From positions 1 through 15,122 of the forward strand of contig CAYQDF010000075.1 of assembly GCA_964416175.1 (NCBI GenBank): DNA of 15,122 bases, given 5' to 3'. Source of the DNA: CAYQDF01 sp964416175 (lineage in GTDB: Bacteria; Chloroflexota; Anaerolineae; Anaerolineales; UBA4823). Positions within the stretch are counted from its first letter, which is position 1. Every line of letters starts with the position of its first letter. The notes below the pieces were generated by a model, which did no database searches, was not told the origin of the DNA, and worked only from the letters and a program-made list of their open reading frames with translations. This document shows positions 8,022 through 15,122 of this stretch, piece by piece. The translations under genes and the position numbers were made by a program.

Positions 8022-8717
8022 CATTGTCAACCCTGCCAGCTCGTCCAGTCTTCTCTGCACCCGCTGGTAGATCTCCTGGGGGAGTTTAATCGTGTCTTTC
8101 GGCAGCCGGGCGCGCACCTTGTCCGCCCTGCACACCGGGATAGGTGCTTTCTCAACGTGCAATTCAGCGTAGGGATTGGTGAAGACGACCATGCCGCGCG
8201 CTTCCATCGCTGTGGCCTCGGGCACATCCCGCGCCAGGAGCGTTTTGATCGCCCGGGCGCAAGACTCGGCGCGGTCGATCGGATCGCCCAGCCTCTCCTC
8301 GACGAAGAAGCGCATGGCCCTCCCGGGGGTCATCTTCTGCCGCCACCTCCCCTCACGGTAGGTGAATTCACCCTCCAGGCCGACCGTCTCGATGACAATG
8401 ATCCCGCCAGAGGTGAGCAGCAGGTGATCGCAGGGCAAACTGTAGTGGTAAATGCGGTGTCGATCATCCAGGCCTTTGAGCGCCTGGTCGAGCACCTCTT
8501 CTGGGCGGGGTTTTTTTACCCAGCGATTGGCGAAATAGATGCCGACCATGGCTGAGGCTCCGCCGAGGAACAAAAGCAGGCCGGCGACGAGAGTCCAGGA
8601 AGGCCGCCACAGCGAGATCGCCACGCTGCTCAACAGGACCAGCAGTCCGCCCAGGCTGGCGATGTGCGACAGCCGGGCGCGTCGGGCGAGGGCGGGTCGA
8701 TCGATGATGACCTTCAT
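8019..8717 (-). CDS. Two-helix membrane protein with degenerate NERD-like domain
   Basis: The 232-residue protein has two hydrophobic segments near residues 18-36 and 42-62, a basic junction (RWVKKPRPEE, 65-74), then a soluble domain. The stretch EEVLDQALKGLDDRHRIYHYSLPCDHLLLTSGGIIVIETVGLEGEFTYREGRWRQ (73-127) follows the layout of NERD (nuclease-related) domains: a helix, a variable strand, an Asp ahead of LLLTSGG, and a strand ending in Glu. The NERD active-site Glu-x-Lys is not kept: the residues are Glu110-Thr-Val, so nuclease activity is doubtful. A basic tail (200-224) could bind nucleic acid or the membrane surface. The gene starts nine bases after the kinase stop with no clear ribosome site, suggesting coupling. 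The NERD call rests on pattern resemblance only. Confidence 0.8.
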   Translation of the reverse strand: MKVIIDRPALARRARLSHIASLGGLLVLLSSVAISLWRPSWTLVAGLLLFLGGASAMVGIYFANRWVKKPRPEEVLDQALKGLDDRHRIYHYSLPCDHLLLTSGGIIVIETVGLEGEFTYREGRWRQKMTPGRAMRFFVEERLGDPIDRAESCARAIKTLLARDVPEATAMEARGMVVFTNPYAELHVEKAPIPVCRADKVRARLPKDTIKLPQEIYQRVQRRLDELAGLTM

Positions 8718-8726
8718 AAGCGTGTC

Positions 8727-10259
8727 TCAGGGGACAGCATGCAGGCGGCGGAAAAGAGGGGCCAATGCCGCGTACATCTCCCGGTATTGCTCATATAGGG
8801 CTGCGTACCGCTCCTGGAAGGTGTTCTGTGGCAGCACCACGTGACCGATTTCGATCAGATCGTCGATGGCCTCCACGTCTGGATAGACCCCGAGGCCGAC
8901 GGCAACGGTCAACGCAGCGCCCATCGCGCCGGCTTCCAGGGGGTGCCTGACCACGCGCAGCTCGCGCCCGATGATGTCGCTGATGATCTGCGTCCAGACC
9001 AGGCTGGTGACGCCCCCGCCGATGGCGTTGAGCGACCTGACCGGCAGGTCCTGGCGCTCCAGGGCCTCGATGATCCAGCGCAGGTGGAAGGCGACCCCTT
9101 CCATGAGCGCCCGGGCAAAGTGCGCCTTGGTATGGCTCAGCGAGATGCCAACCCAGGCTCCCCGGGCGTAATGATCCAGGATTGGGGCGCGCTCCCCGGA
9201 GAGCCACGGCGCAAAGAGCAGCCCTTCGGATCCGGGCTCAACGCTGGCAGCCATTTCGTTAATCAAGGCGTAAGCAGAAGCCCCGGTCTCGCGCGCTTGC
9301 CGGGCTTCCGGCGCACATAGAGCATCGCGGAACCACATCAGCGCCCCTCCGCCGGTCTCCATCTCCCCGGCGATGATCCATTTCCTGGGGTCGATGTGGC
9401 TCAGCGCCCAGAATGGCTTTTCCGGATCGTTGCGGAAACGGCTGGTGGATAACCCCACCCAGGTGGCTGTCCCCACACAGAGGTGGGCTTTTCCGTCCCG
9501 GTTGGCTCCCGAACCAGTCTGCGCCACAGCCACGTCACCGGCGCAGATGACCACCGGCGTGCCGGCGCTCAGGCCGGTTGCTTCGGCTGCCTCCGGGGTC
9601 ACTTCACCTATCACGTGTGTACAGGGAAAGGCCTCGGGGAGCATTTCGATTGGGATCCCCAGGCGACCGCAGGCTTCCTGCGACCAGTCTTTGCGATGGG
9701 GATCGAAGAGGAAGTATACGGATGCTCCGTGCCAGTCCGTGGCGATCAAGCCGGTCAGTTTGAAGAGGATATATTCTTTGCAGTCCAGCAGCTTGTAGGT
9801 CCGCTTCCAGAGGTCCGGACGTTCTTCCTTCAGCCAAAGCACCTTGGGGATCACATCTTTCGCCGTAGGGATGTTTCCCGTGCGTTTAAACAAGAACTGA
9901 AGCAGGTCACTGTTTTGGAGGGCGTCTGCCTGGCGGACACTGCGCACATCGAGCCAGCTCAGCAGGGGTGTGACTGGTCTTCCGTGTTCATCAATCGGCA
10001 GCAGGTTGAACATCTGTGCAGAGATGCCGACGCCGAGGATCTCACCGGCATCGATGCCGGATCGGACGATCACCTGCCGGGTCGTTTGGGCGACAGTCTG
10101 CCAGAGCGCATCCGGATCTTGTTCGACCCATCCGGGATGGGGGTAATTCAGCCCGTAGTCTTGATAGGCTGCATGGATGATCCGGCCGCGCAGGTCTGTA
10201 AGGACGGCTTTATCCCCTCCCGTGCCGGTATCGTGCGCAAGGATGTACTTCTTATCCAT
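8727..10259 (-). CDS. FGGY-family carbohydrate kinase, xylulokinase-like
   Basis: This 510-residue kinase should phosphorylate a sugar or polyol with ATP in the cytoplasm. Its two-domain FGGY fold is complete. The N-terminal phosphate loop is DTGTGGDKAVLTD (10-22), GISAQMFNLLPID (78-90) contacts substrate in relatives, and the catalytic base is probably Asp242 in CAGDVAVAQTGSGA. The C-terminal domain contains LSGERAPILD (353-362), the second FGGY signature around GVAFHLRWIIEALERQ (388-403) and the nucleotide-binding NAIGGGVTS (411-419). The GTGGDKA loop differs from xylulokinase GTSGVK, so the substrate is uncertain. ATG at 10259 is chosen. A GTG at 10265, six bases after AGGG, would add two residues and is a real alternative. 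An 89-base gap separates it from the aminotransferase gene. Confidence 0.92.
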   Translation of the reverse strand: MDKKYILAHDTGTGGDKAVLTDLRGRIIHAAYQDYGLNYPHPGWVEQDPDALWQTVAQTTRQVIVRSGIDAGEILGVGISAQMFNLLPIDEHGRPVTPLLSWLDVRSVRQADALQNSDLLQFLFKRTGNIPTAKDVIPKVLWLKEERPDLWKRTYKLLDCKEYILFKLTGLIATDWHGASVYFLFDPHRKDWSQEACGRLGIPIEMLPEAFPCTHVIGEVTPEAAEATGLSAGTPVVICAGDVAVAQTGSGANRDGKAHLCVGTATWVGLSTSRFRNDPEKPFWALSHIDPRKWIIAGEMETGGGALMWFRDALCAPEARQARETGASAYALINEMAASVEPGSEGLLFAPWLSGERAPILDHYARGAWVGISLSHTKAHFARALMEGVAFHLRWIIEALERQDLPVRSLNAIGGGVTSLVWTQIISDIIGRELRVVRHPLEAGAMGAALTVAVGLGVYPDVEAIDDLIEIGHVVLPQNTFQERYAALYEQYREMYAALAPLFRRLHAVP

Positions 10260-10348
10260 ACACACTCGATGCCCTGCAAATCCAGTCGGGGGCGGTTAAA
10301 ACAGCCATCGCCCAGTGGGGGTGAAATCTGGCTCTGGGCAGCGATATC

Positions 10349-11464
10349 TCAGCCATCTTTTTCTTCGAGCGCGTTGGCTGCGTAATCCCGCAGTACTTCG
10401 AGAAAGTGACGGTTGTGCTGCGGTGTGCCTACCGTCACGCGAATATAGCCCGGCTTCATGTTATGGGGCGACATCGGCCGGATAAAAATGCCGCGCTGGA
10501 TGATATCGTCCCGGATCTGCTCGGAGCTCCTCCCAAGGGCGCTGGCGTCGATCAGGATGAAATTGCCTTCCGAGGGGAACGCTCTCAGACCGGGGATCTG
10601 GTTGATCGCCGCGCAGAGATACCGCCGACCCTCGCAGTTGTTTTCGCGCTTGCGCAGTTGATCTTCCAGGTCGTCCACCGCCGCCAGTGCTGCGGCGAGC
10701 GAGATTTGGCTCACGTTCCATGGGATGCGCACACGGTTTAAATAGCTGACCAGGCCGGCATCTGCCAGGGCGTAGCCGATGCGAAACCCGGCGAGGCCAA
10801 ACGCTTTTGACATGGTACGGCTGATGATGGCGTGAGGATATTCAGTTATAAGGAAAGCCATAGAGCGAGGCTGATCTTCCAGCTCGTAATATGCTTCATC
10901 GATAAATGTTGGGATCCCCTGGTCCAGGATCCGGCGCAGGTCAGCTTCACGGATCTGATTACCAGTCGGGTTGTTCGGCGTGCAGATGAAGATCAACTTT
11001 GTTTTTTCGTTGACCGCTGCCTGGATGGCGTCGATATCCCAGTCGAAGGCCGGCGGCGGACCCAGCGGGATCTCCACCGGGACGCCGCCGTTGACCCGCA
11101 CCCGGGCGGCGTACATCGAGAATGTCGGAGATGGGATGATCGCTTCCTCGCCTGGGGCCAGGAAGGTGTTGATCGCGATGTTTATAATGTCTGTCGATCC
11201 GTTGCCCAGCAGCACGTTCTCTGCGTCCAGGCCGGCGGCCTGACCGAGCTTCTTCCGCAGCTCCGCCCCTGAACCGGGGTACAGGTTCCCCTGCCTGGCA
11301 GCCTCGACAACGGCTTCGATCACCTGTTCAGAAGGCGGGATCAGGTTTTCGTTGGACATCATGCGCACCACTTCCGGGTGCGACCAGGCGAAATCCATGT
11401 GTTGGTCGCTGTAAGGCGCGGCGGTCCGCACCCATGGAACGATGTAATCTTCAAATGATCTCAT
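10349..11464 (-). CDS. PLP-dependent aminotransferase, histidinol-phosphate aminotransferase-like
   Basis: The 371-residue protein is a fold-type I class I/II aminotransferase of the HisC/threonine-phosphate decarboxylase branch. Key residues are visible: Tyr62 in NLYPGSG, GNGSTDIIN (88-96) for the cofactor phosphate, the CTPNNPTG block (161-168) with Asn165, Asp189 in FIDEAYYE, Lys220 in SRTMSKAFGLAGFRIGY as the Schiff-base lysine with Arg228, and Arg342 in GYIRVTVG for the substrate carboxylate. No other histidine-biosynthesis gene is nearby, so a true HisC role is unlikely from context; an amino-acid or amino-phosphate transaminase is the safer reading. The start at 11464 lies two bases after the stop of the preceding gene and gives the usual N-terminus. 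An open frame up to 11503 would overlap that gene by 37 bases. Confidence 0.92.
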   Translation of the reverse strand: MRSFEDYIVPWVRTAAPYSDQHMDFAWSHPEVVRMMSNENLIPPSEQVIEAVVEAARQGNLYPGSGAELRKKLGQAAGLDAENVLLGNGSTDIINIAINTFLAPGEEAIIPSPTFSMYAARVRVNGGVPVEIPLGPPPAFDWDIDAIQAAVNEKTKLIFICTPNNPTGNQIREADLRRILDQGIPTFIDEAYYELEDQPRSMAFLITEYPHAIISRTMSKAFGLAGFRIGYALADAGLVSYLNRVRIPWNVSQISLAAALAAVDDLEDQLRKRENNCEGRRYLCAAINQIPGLRAFPSEGNFILIDASALGRSSEQIRDDIIQRGIFIRPMSPHNMKPGYIRVTVGTPQHNRHFLEVLRDYAANALEEKDG

Positions 11465-11466
11465 TT

Positions 11467-12249
11467 TCACCGTCCAGCAAGTTCCTCGACGTCCTTGTAC
11501 CACTTAACCCGTTCGCCGATCCGGCTGCGCAGCTTCCACCTGGCAGTCTTGGGGTAGGAATCGATCCGGGACCGCAGTTCTTCGATCCGTCCGCCCACAA
11601 CCCGTCGGTCTTCATCGGTGAGCTGCGGATAAGCGTCAAGAAATCCGGCGACGACCTCCAGGTTGCCGGTCACGGTGCGCCATAAGCCCCAATCCGAAGC
11701 GCACAGGCTGCACACCACTTCGCAGTTGATCGTCTCATCATCTGTGTTCCCAACTGGGTGTTCCCGCAGCACCATGATCGTGTCGATCAGGTCTTTCTCG
11801 TTGATCTGGGCGATCTGCATTTTTTCCAGGAAGAGCTCGGCAAGTGGGAGGGTGGGCGAATCCACTTCCAGCCTGCCTTTCAAGGGGATCACGTGGGAAA
11901 AATCGAGCTTATCGAAGAAAACGTCAATGTGACGGCCAAACTGTGGGTCATGGAACAGCAGCCGAACCTCGCTGAACAGGCGGCTCACCATCTTGTCTTC
12001 TTCATAGCCAAGATCGCTGAAGAAGGTGCGGATGTCTTTGAAAAAGTGGTGGTAGGAGGCGAAGTCGATATCTGTGAATACCCGACCCAAGGCTTCCTGG
12101 ATATAGCCATATTGTGGACAGTGGGTGCGGAAAGCCAGCGCCCCGATCAGGCGCAGGATGATGTGGCTGTTTCCCTTAAGGGCCAGCGCGTCCAAAATGC
12201 GAGTTCGCTCCGCGTAGAAATCTTCCTGAATCTCTCCGTACTTTGCCAT
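11467..12249 (-). CDS. Unrecognised protein with probable nucleotidyltransferase-like fold
   Basis: I do not recognise this 260-residue protein by name. LRLIGALAFRTHC (32-44), then VFTDIDFASY (57-66) and HIDVFFDKLDF (107-117), resemble the Gly-x(n)-Asp-x-Asp ... Asp layout of the polymerase-beta-type nucleotidyltransferase superfamily, with Asp60, Asp62 and Asp109 as candidate metal ligands. LAELFLEKMQIAQINEKDLIDTIMVLREH (136-164) resembles the helical segment with Lys and Asp seen in AbiEii-like and minimal nucleotidyltransferases. The remainder is helical and charged (218-258). No signal peptide or membrane helix is seen. It lies 21 bases after the phosphoesterase gene and two bases before the aminotransferase, so it is co-expressed with both. 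The fold is an inference from motif spacing; the substrate is unknown. The ribosome site is weak. Confidence 0.85.
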   Translation of the reverse strand: MAKYGEIQEDFYAERTRILDALALKGNSHIILRLIGALAFRTHCPQYGYIQEALGRVFTDIDFASYHHFFKDIRTFFSDLGYEEDKMVSRLFSEVRLLFHDPQFGRHIDVFFDKLDFSHVIPLKGRLEVDSPTLPLAELFLEKMQIAQINEKDLIDTIMVLREHPVGNTDDETINCEVVCSLCASDWGLWRTVTGNLEVVAGFLDAYPQLTDEDRRVVGGRIEELRSRIDSYPKTARWKLRSRIGERVKWYKDVEELAGR

Positions 12250-12270
12250 AAACGCCCGTCTTCGGTGGAA

Positions 12271-13260
12271 TTACCCTGAGATCAGCACGTGCCCTTTGAC
12301 GCGATCCTTTTCCAGGTTGATGATCGCGGCCTTCATGATGCCTTCTGCGTATTCGCTTCCAGCGTTGATAGCAAGCGTGCGCCCGATCCGTGTGTGCCCG
12401 GGAGACTCGTGGATGTGTCCGTGCAGGGTGAGCAAAGGTTGGACGCGCTCAATCATCTCCCTGACCGAGGTGCTGCCCACCGGTTTCATCAGGACCTGAC
12501 CGCCGCGATGGACGATCTGCAACTTCTCGTCCAATTCGGGACAGACATCCAGTCCGGAATCGAAGGGAGGGACGTGGATCGTCATCACGGCTCGTTCAGG
12601 GTGTTCCAGCATGCCGGCGATCTCGTCCAGAAGCCGGGCCAGGTCCGCTTCTTCAATGTCCCGGTTGCACTTCCATGGGGTCATATTGGCGTAAGACAGC
12701 CCCACCAATTCGTGGTGCTCGTCGATCCAATAGCGCTTTCGGTCCGGGTTGTGCACGTTGGAATCTTCGAATTCTGCGATCACTGTATCGATCGAGAACA
12801 GGTCGTCGTTGCCTGGCAGGAAATACAGGTGCACGCCCTGGGAGGCGAGTTTTTCGGTGAACAAGACCAGCCATTCTTTGATCCGGGCGCACATCTCCTG
12901 CTCGAAGCGGGCACCCATCTTCTGGCTGTCCGCCTCCAGTTCGGCGGCCTCGTCCGGCTCCAGAACGATCGGGTAGAAGCCGACATTCCGGATGGTCTGT
13001 TTGAGTTTCTCGAGCGCCTCGGGGGTTGTTGGTTCTTCCTTGCGGCCAAAGAGGTGCCCGACGTAGCGTCCACTTCCCTGATGAACGATCGGGATCATTG
13101 CCTTCCCGGTCAGGTCGCCGCCGGTGAGGAGTACGTCGGCTTTGTACTGCAGTGCGGCGGAGAGATATTTTCGGAAGGAGGCTTCGGAGCCATGAAAATC
13201 CGATGCATAGAGGATGCGAGTCAGCTGATCGTTTCCTTTTTGTTTTTTTCTGAAGAACAT
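12271..13260 (-). CDS. Calcineurin-like metallophosphoesterase
   Basis: The 329-residue cytoplasmic protein carries the metal-binding set of the calcineurin-like phosphoesterase superfamily: DFHG (Asp21, His23), LTGGDLTG (Asp49), LPGNDD (Asn151, with Asp where many members have His), TIHVPP (His229) and LHGHIHES (His282, His284). Members hydrolyse phosphomono- or diesters using two metals. A roughly 80-residue helical insert rich in Glu (about 75-145) lies between the second and third motifs and may shape substrate choice. The GND change affects the residue that in related enzymes acts as general acid. AGGA nine bases upstream supports the start. It is followed by the nucleotidyltransferase-like gene, a suggestive pairing of an enzyme that may add a nucleotide with one that may remove it; this is inference. 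Confidence 0.93.
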   Translation of the reverse strand: MFFRKKQKGNDQLTRILYASDFHGSEASFRKYLSAALQYKADVLLTGGDLTGKAMIPIVHQGSGRYVGHLFGRKEEPTTPEALEKLKQTIRNVGFYPIVLEPDEAAELEADSQKMGARFEQEMCARIKEWLVLFTEKLASQGVHLYFLPGNDDLFSIDTVIAEFEDSNVHNPDRKRYWIDEHHELVGLSYANMTPWKCNRDIEEADLARLLDEIAGMLEHPERAVMTIHVPPFDSGLDVCPELDEKLQIVHRGGQVLMKPVGSTSVREMIERVQPLLTLHGHIHESPGHTRIGRTLAINAGSEYAEGIMKAAIINLEKDRVKGHVLISG

Positions 13261-13301
13261 GCGTATTAATCCTGGAGGCTGGTGATTTCAGGTGGGGCAA
13301 G

Positions 13302-13333
13302 TTCAGGGAGGAACCATCCGGCTCCTCCCTGAA
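13302..13333 (-). terminator. Strong hairpin between permease and phosphoesterase genes, no U-tract
   Basis: Arms at 13302-13312 and 13323-13333 are perfectly complementary over 11 bases (TTCAGGGAGGA and its complement), with a 10-base loop. On the minus-strand transcript it begins 24 bases after the permease stop and lies about 40 bases before the phosphoesterase start. Neither side has a run of U, so it is not a classic intrinsic terminator. It could be an attenuating or mRNA-stabilising stem that sets permease levels apart from the genes behind it. Confidence 0.5.
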
Positions 13334-13357
13334 ACGATTTGCGATTTACACGGATGT

Positions 13358-14998
13358 TTATACAGGCGGGACCGACTTGAAAGTCCAACCGATATCGATC
13401 CCTTCCTTCCGCAGCCGATATGCCCGCGCCCCGTAAAAGACGAGCAGACCGGTAATGATCAACCCCGCCAGGACCCCCAGCTTGGTGGCGTTGATCCCTC
13501 CACCCACTGCCGGGAAGACGAAGGAAGCCACCACCATCCAGGTCATGTACGCCAGCGTGATCAGGCCCACGATCGTTATGACGGGGATCGAGCCGACTTT
13601 GCGGCGGACCATTTCACTGGCGTTCTCAAAGAGATCCTTCCGCAAGTAGGGGAAGAAGGTCATGGAGATCACGGGGACGAACATTGTGACGACGGCAAAG
13701 AAAACGAAGTTGAGCTGCGCCCCCATCACGCCGCCCGGCCAGAGGAGCCCTGACGAATCGATGATCCCAATCTCGGCGATGATCGAAATGATCAGGATCG
13801 CCCAGATCGGGCTGTGCAGCCGTGGGTGCACCCATGAGACGAACTCCGGGATCAGCCGGTCGAAGGACCAGGCGAAGATGATCCGGCTGCAGTAAAAGAA
13901 GTAAGTCTGCGCCAGGTTGATCAGCGTGTACACCCAGGCAATTGCCACGATCAGGACGAGGGGGAAGCTTGGGCTGACCACCGCTGCATAGAAGGTGATG
14001 TACGGCATCGCAGTGACACCCGCCTCGATGGCTTCTGGGCTCTGGCTCAAGTAGGATTCGGCCGCGATCCATTCCAGCGGCACCAGGCGTTGCAAGAGGA
14101 GAGCGCCCAAGACGAAGATCGCCCAGGTCACGATCAGCGACGCCCAGCTGCCTGCCAGGAGGGTCTTTTCAGCCTGCTTGACCTCACCGGCGAAGAAAGT
14201 TGGAATGTAGTAACCATAGAAGACCCAGAAGCCCATGATCAGGCCGGCCAGCGTCATGACCGCCACGTTCGGATTGAGCTCCATGCCGTATTGCTTGGCG
14301 AGGTCGATGCGGCCCTCGAAACTGCCTGCACCCATGAAGCGGTTCCAGGCGGCTGGAAAAGCATCGCTGCCAGCTGTGCCCAGCTGGAAATAGAGGATCG
14401 CCCAGGCCAGGAGCCCCAGGAAGAAGCCTATCTCCAGGATGCGGACGATGGTGCGCGTGGGGAGGATCATAGTGATGAAGGTGATCACCGCACAGATCGT
14501 CCCGATGACAACGATGCCGGTCGAGCCGGCGGACCAATCCGCGAAGCTGGTCAGGCCGGGGTTGTTGAAGATAATGCCCATAGAGCGCGTCAGGGTCGGC
14601 AGAGCGACGTAAGGGATCCAGGCGATCAGAGCACCGGCGACCATGGCGCTGAAGATCACCAGGGTCCAGCTGGCGGCGAAGGCAAGGGGTGGGCTAAGCA
14701 CCCGGCTGGCGAGGGTGTAATCCGCTGCCGAGCGGGGCATCGTAGCGCCGATCGTGGCGTAGGTGTACGCGTGGAAGAGGCAGAAGATCGCTGCCACGGT
14801 CAACACCCCGATAATGCTGCTGCCGGGCCAGACACCGGCGATCCATGAGTAGGGGATCAGGCCGGATGATGACAGGCTGATGCAATGCACCCCGAATACC
14901 ATGGCGCCGAAGACGCCGATGGTGCGGATCAGGCCCGAACTCTTTCGGGCGTAGAGCTTGCGTTCACCCCCCTCGGTTGGGGCAACCATTTCAGTCAT
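13358..14998 (-). CDS. APC-superfamily amino-acid permease
   Basis: This 546-residue integral membrane protein has about twelve hydrophobic segments, starting near residue 25. It has the APC N-terminal pattern: RKSSGLIRTIGVFGAMVFGV (18-37), then ATIGATMPRSAADYTLASRVLSPPLAF (81-107). The latter matches the conserved MPRSGGDYxxxSRxLxP loop of amino-acid/polyamine permeases, with Ala-Ala for Gly-Gly. It should import or exchange an amino acid or amine driven by an ion gradient or antiport. At 546 residues it is longer than the usual 450-500 because of extended loops near 190-235 and 310-340. GGAGG (15008-15004), five bases ahead, supports the start. It is the first gene of the right-hand unit, separated from the next by a 97-base gap with a strong hairpin. 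The substrate cannot be determined from sequence alone. Confidence 0.93.
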   Translation of the reverse strand: MTEMVAPTEGGERKLYARKSSGLIRTIGVFGAMVFGVHCISLSSSGLIPYSWIAGVWPGSSIIGVLTVAAIFCLFHAYTYATIGATMPRSAADYTLASRVLSPPLAFAASWTLVIFSAMVAGALIAWIPYVALPTLTRSMGIIFNNPGLTSFADWSAGSTGIVVIGTICAVITFITMILPTRTIVRILEIGFFLGLLAWAILYFQLGTAGSDAFPAAWNRFMGAGSFEGRIDLAKQYGMELNPNVAVMTLAGLIMGFWVFYGYYIPTFFAGEVKQAEKTLLAGSWASLIVTWAIFVLGALLLQRLVPLEWIAAESYLSQSPEAIEAGVTAMPYITFYAAVVSPSFPLVLIVAIAWVYTLINLAQTYFFYCSRIIFAWSFDRLIPEFVSWVHPRLHSPIWAILIISIIAEIGIIDSSGLLWPGGVMGAQLNFVFFAVVTMFVPVISMTFFPYLRKDLFENASEMVRRKVGSIPVITIVGLITLAYMTWMVVASFVFPAVGGGINATKLGVLAGLIITGLLVFYGARAYRLRKEGIDIGWTFKSVPPV

Positions 14999-15016
14999 TT
15001 TGACCTCCGTGCGAGT

Positions 15017-15035
15017 CTTATCAATGGCGGATAAG
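15017..15035. promoter_or_regulatory. Inverted repeat ahead of the permease gene
   Basis: CTTATC (15017-15022) and GATAAG (15030-15035) form a perfect 6-base inverted repeat around a 7-base centre, nine bases upstream of the ribosome site. It could be an operator or a leader stem. No convincing -10/-35 pair was found in 14999-15122, and the promoter may lie beyond the window edge. Confidence 0.3.
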
Positions 15036-15122
15036 GATGAATGATTCTCGATAGGTTATTAATGGTCGGTCGTCCCAGTTTGGCCTCCTTTCCCTCAAGC
15101 GTGAATTTCTTCCTCTCCAGTG

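Noticed and set aside
10310..10339. GCCCAG/CTGGGC inverted repeat between aminotransferase and kinase genes
   Set aside because: The stem has only six pairs with an 18-base loop and no U-tract, so it could easily be chance.
9483..10385. Plus-strand open frame of 300 codons opposite the FGGY kinase
   Set aside because: It is a shadow of an intact kinase on the other strand.
12289..13269. Plus-strand open frame of 326 codons opposite the phosphoesterase
   Set aside because: It is fully antisense to a gene with intact catalytic motifs, and no family features appear in its translation.

Overview
This window is a bacterial, moderately GC-rich, gene-dense segment in which all fourteen supported genes lie on the minus strand, so transcription runs from high to low coordinates. 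The lipoprotein-type binding protein with a Pro/Glu/Thr linker, the branched-chain-type transporter and the mix of NERD, FGGY-kinase and calcineurin-like genes resemble Chloroflexota (Anaerolineae-like) genomes. That assignment is an inference from protein style, not proven here. I saw no rRNA, tRNA, CRISPR array, transposase or other mobile element.

Right-hand unit (about 15000 down to 8019): an APC-superfamily amino-acid permease, a 97-base gap with an 11-bp perfect hairpin, a calcineurin-like metallophosphoesterase, an unrecognised protein with a probable nucleotidyltransferase fold, a HisC-like PLP aminotransferase, an FGGY carbohydrate kinase, and a two-helix membrane protein with a degenerate NERD domain. 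Most gaps are short (2 to about 90 bases), so the last five genes look co-transcribed. No known pathway explains this combination. Import of an amino compound, transamination and phosphorylation is a possible theme, but it is inference.

Left-hand unit (7757 down to 103): a GntR/FCD-type regulator followed by a complete branched-chain-type (HAAT) ABC importer in the order LivH, LivM, LivK-like binding lipoprotein, LivG, LivF, then a Tm-1-like/UPF0261 ATP-binding protein and a TIM-barrel protein of the phosphoenolpyruvate-hydrolase-like family. Overlapping or nearly abutting genes and strong ribosome sites argue for one operon. A promoter and operator region with repeated TGTCA half-sites lies just ahead of the regulator.

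The main point of interest is the end of this operon. The last two proteins correspond to the two halves of the plant virus-resistance protein Tm-1, whose ancestral biochemical role is unclear. Here they are tied to a dedicated importer and a metabolite-sensing regulator, which suggests they process an imported small molecule. The substrate cannot be read from the sequence.
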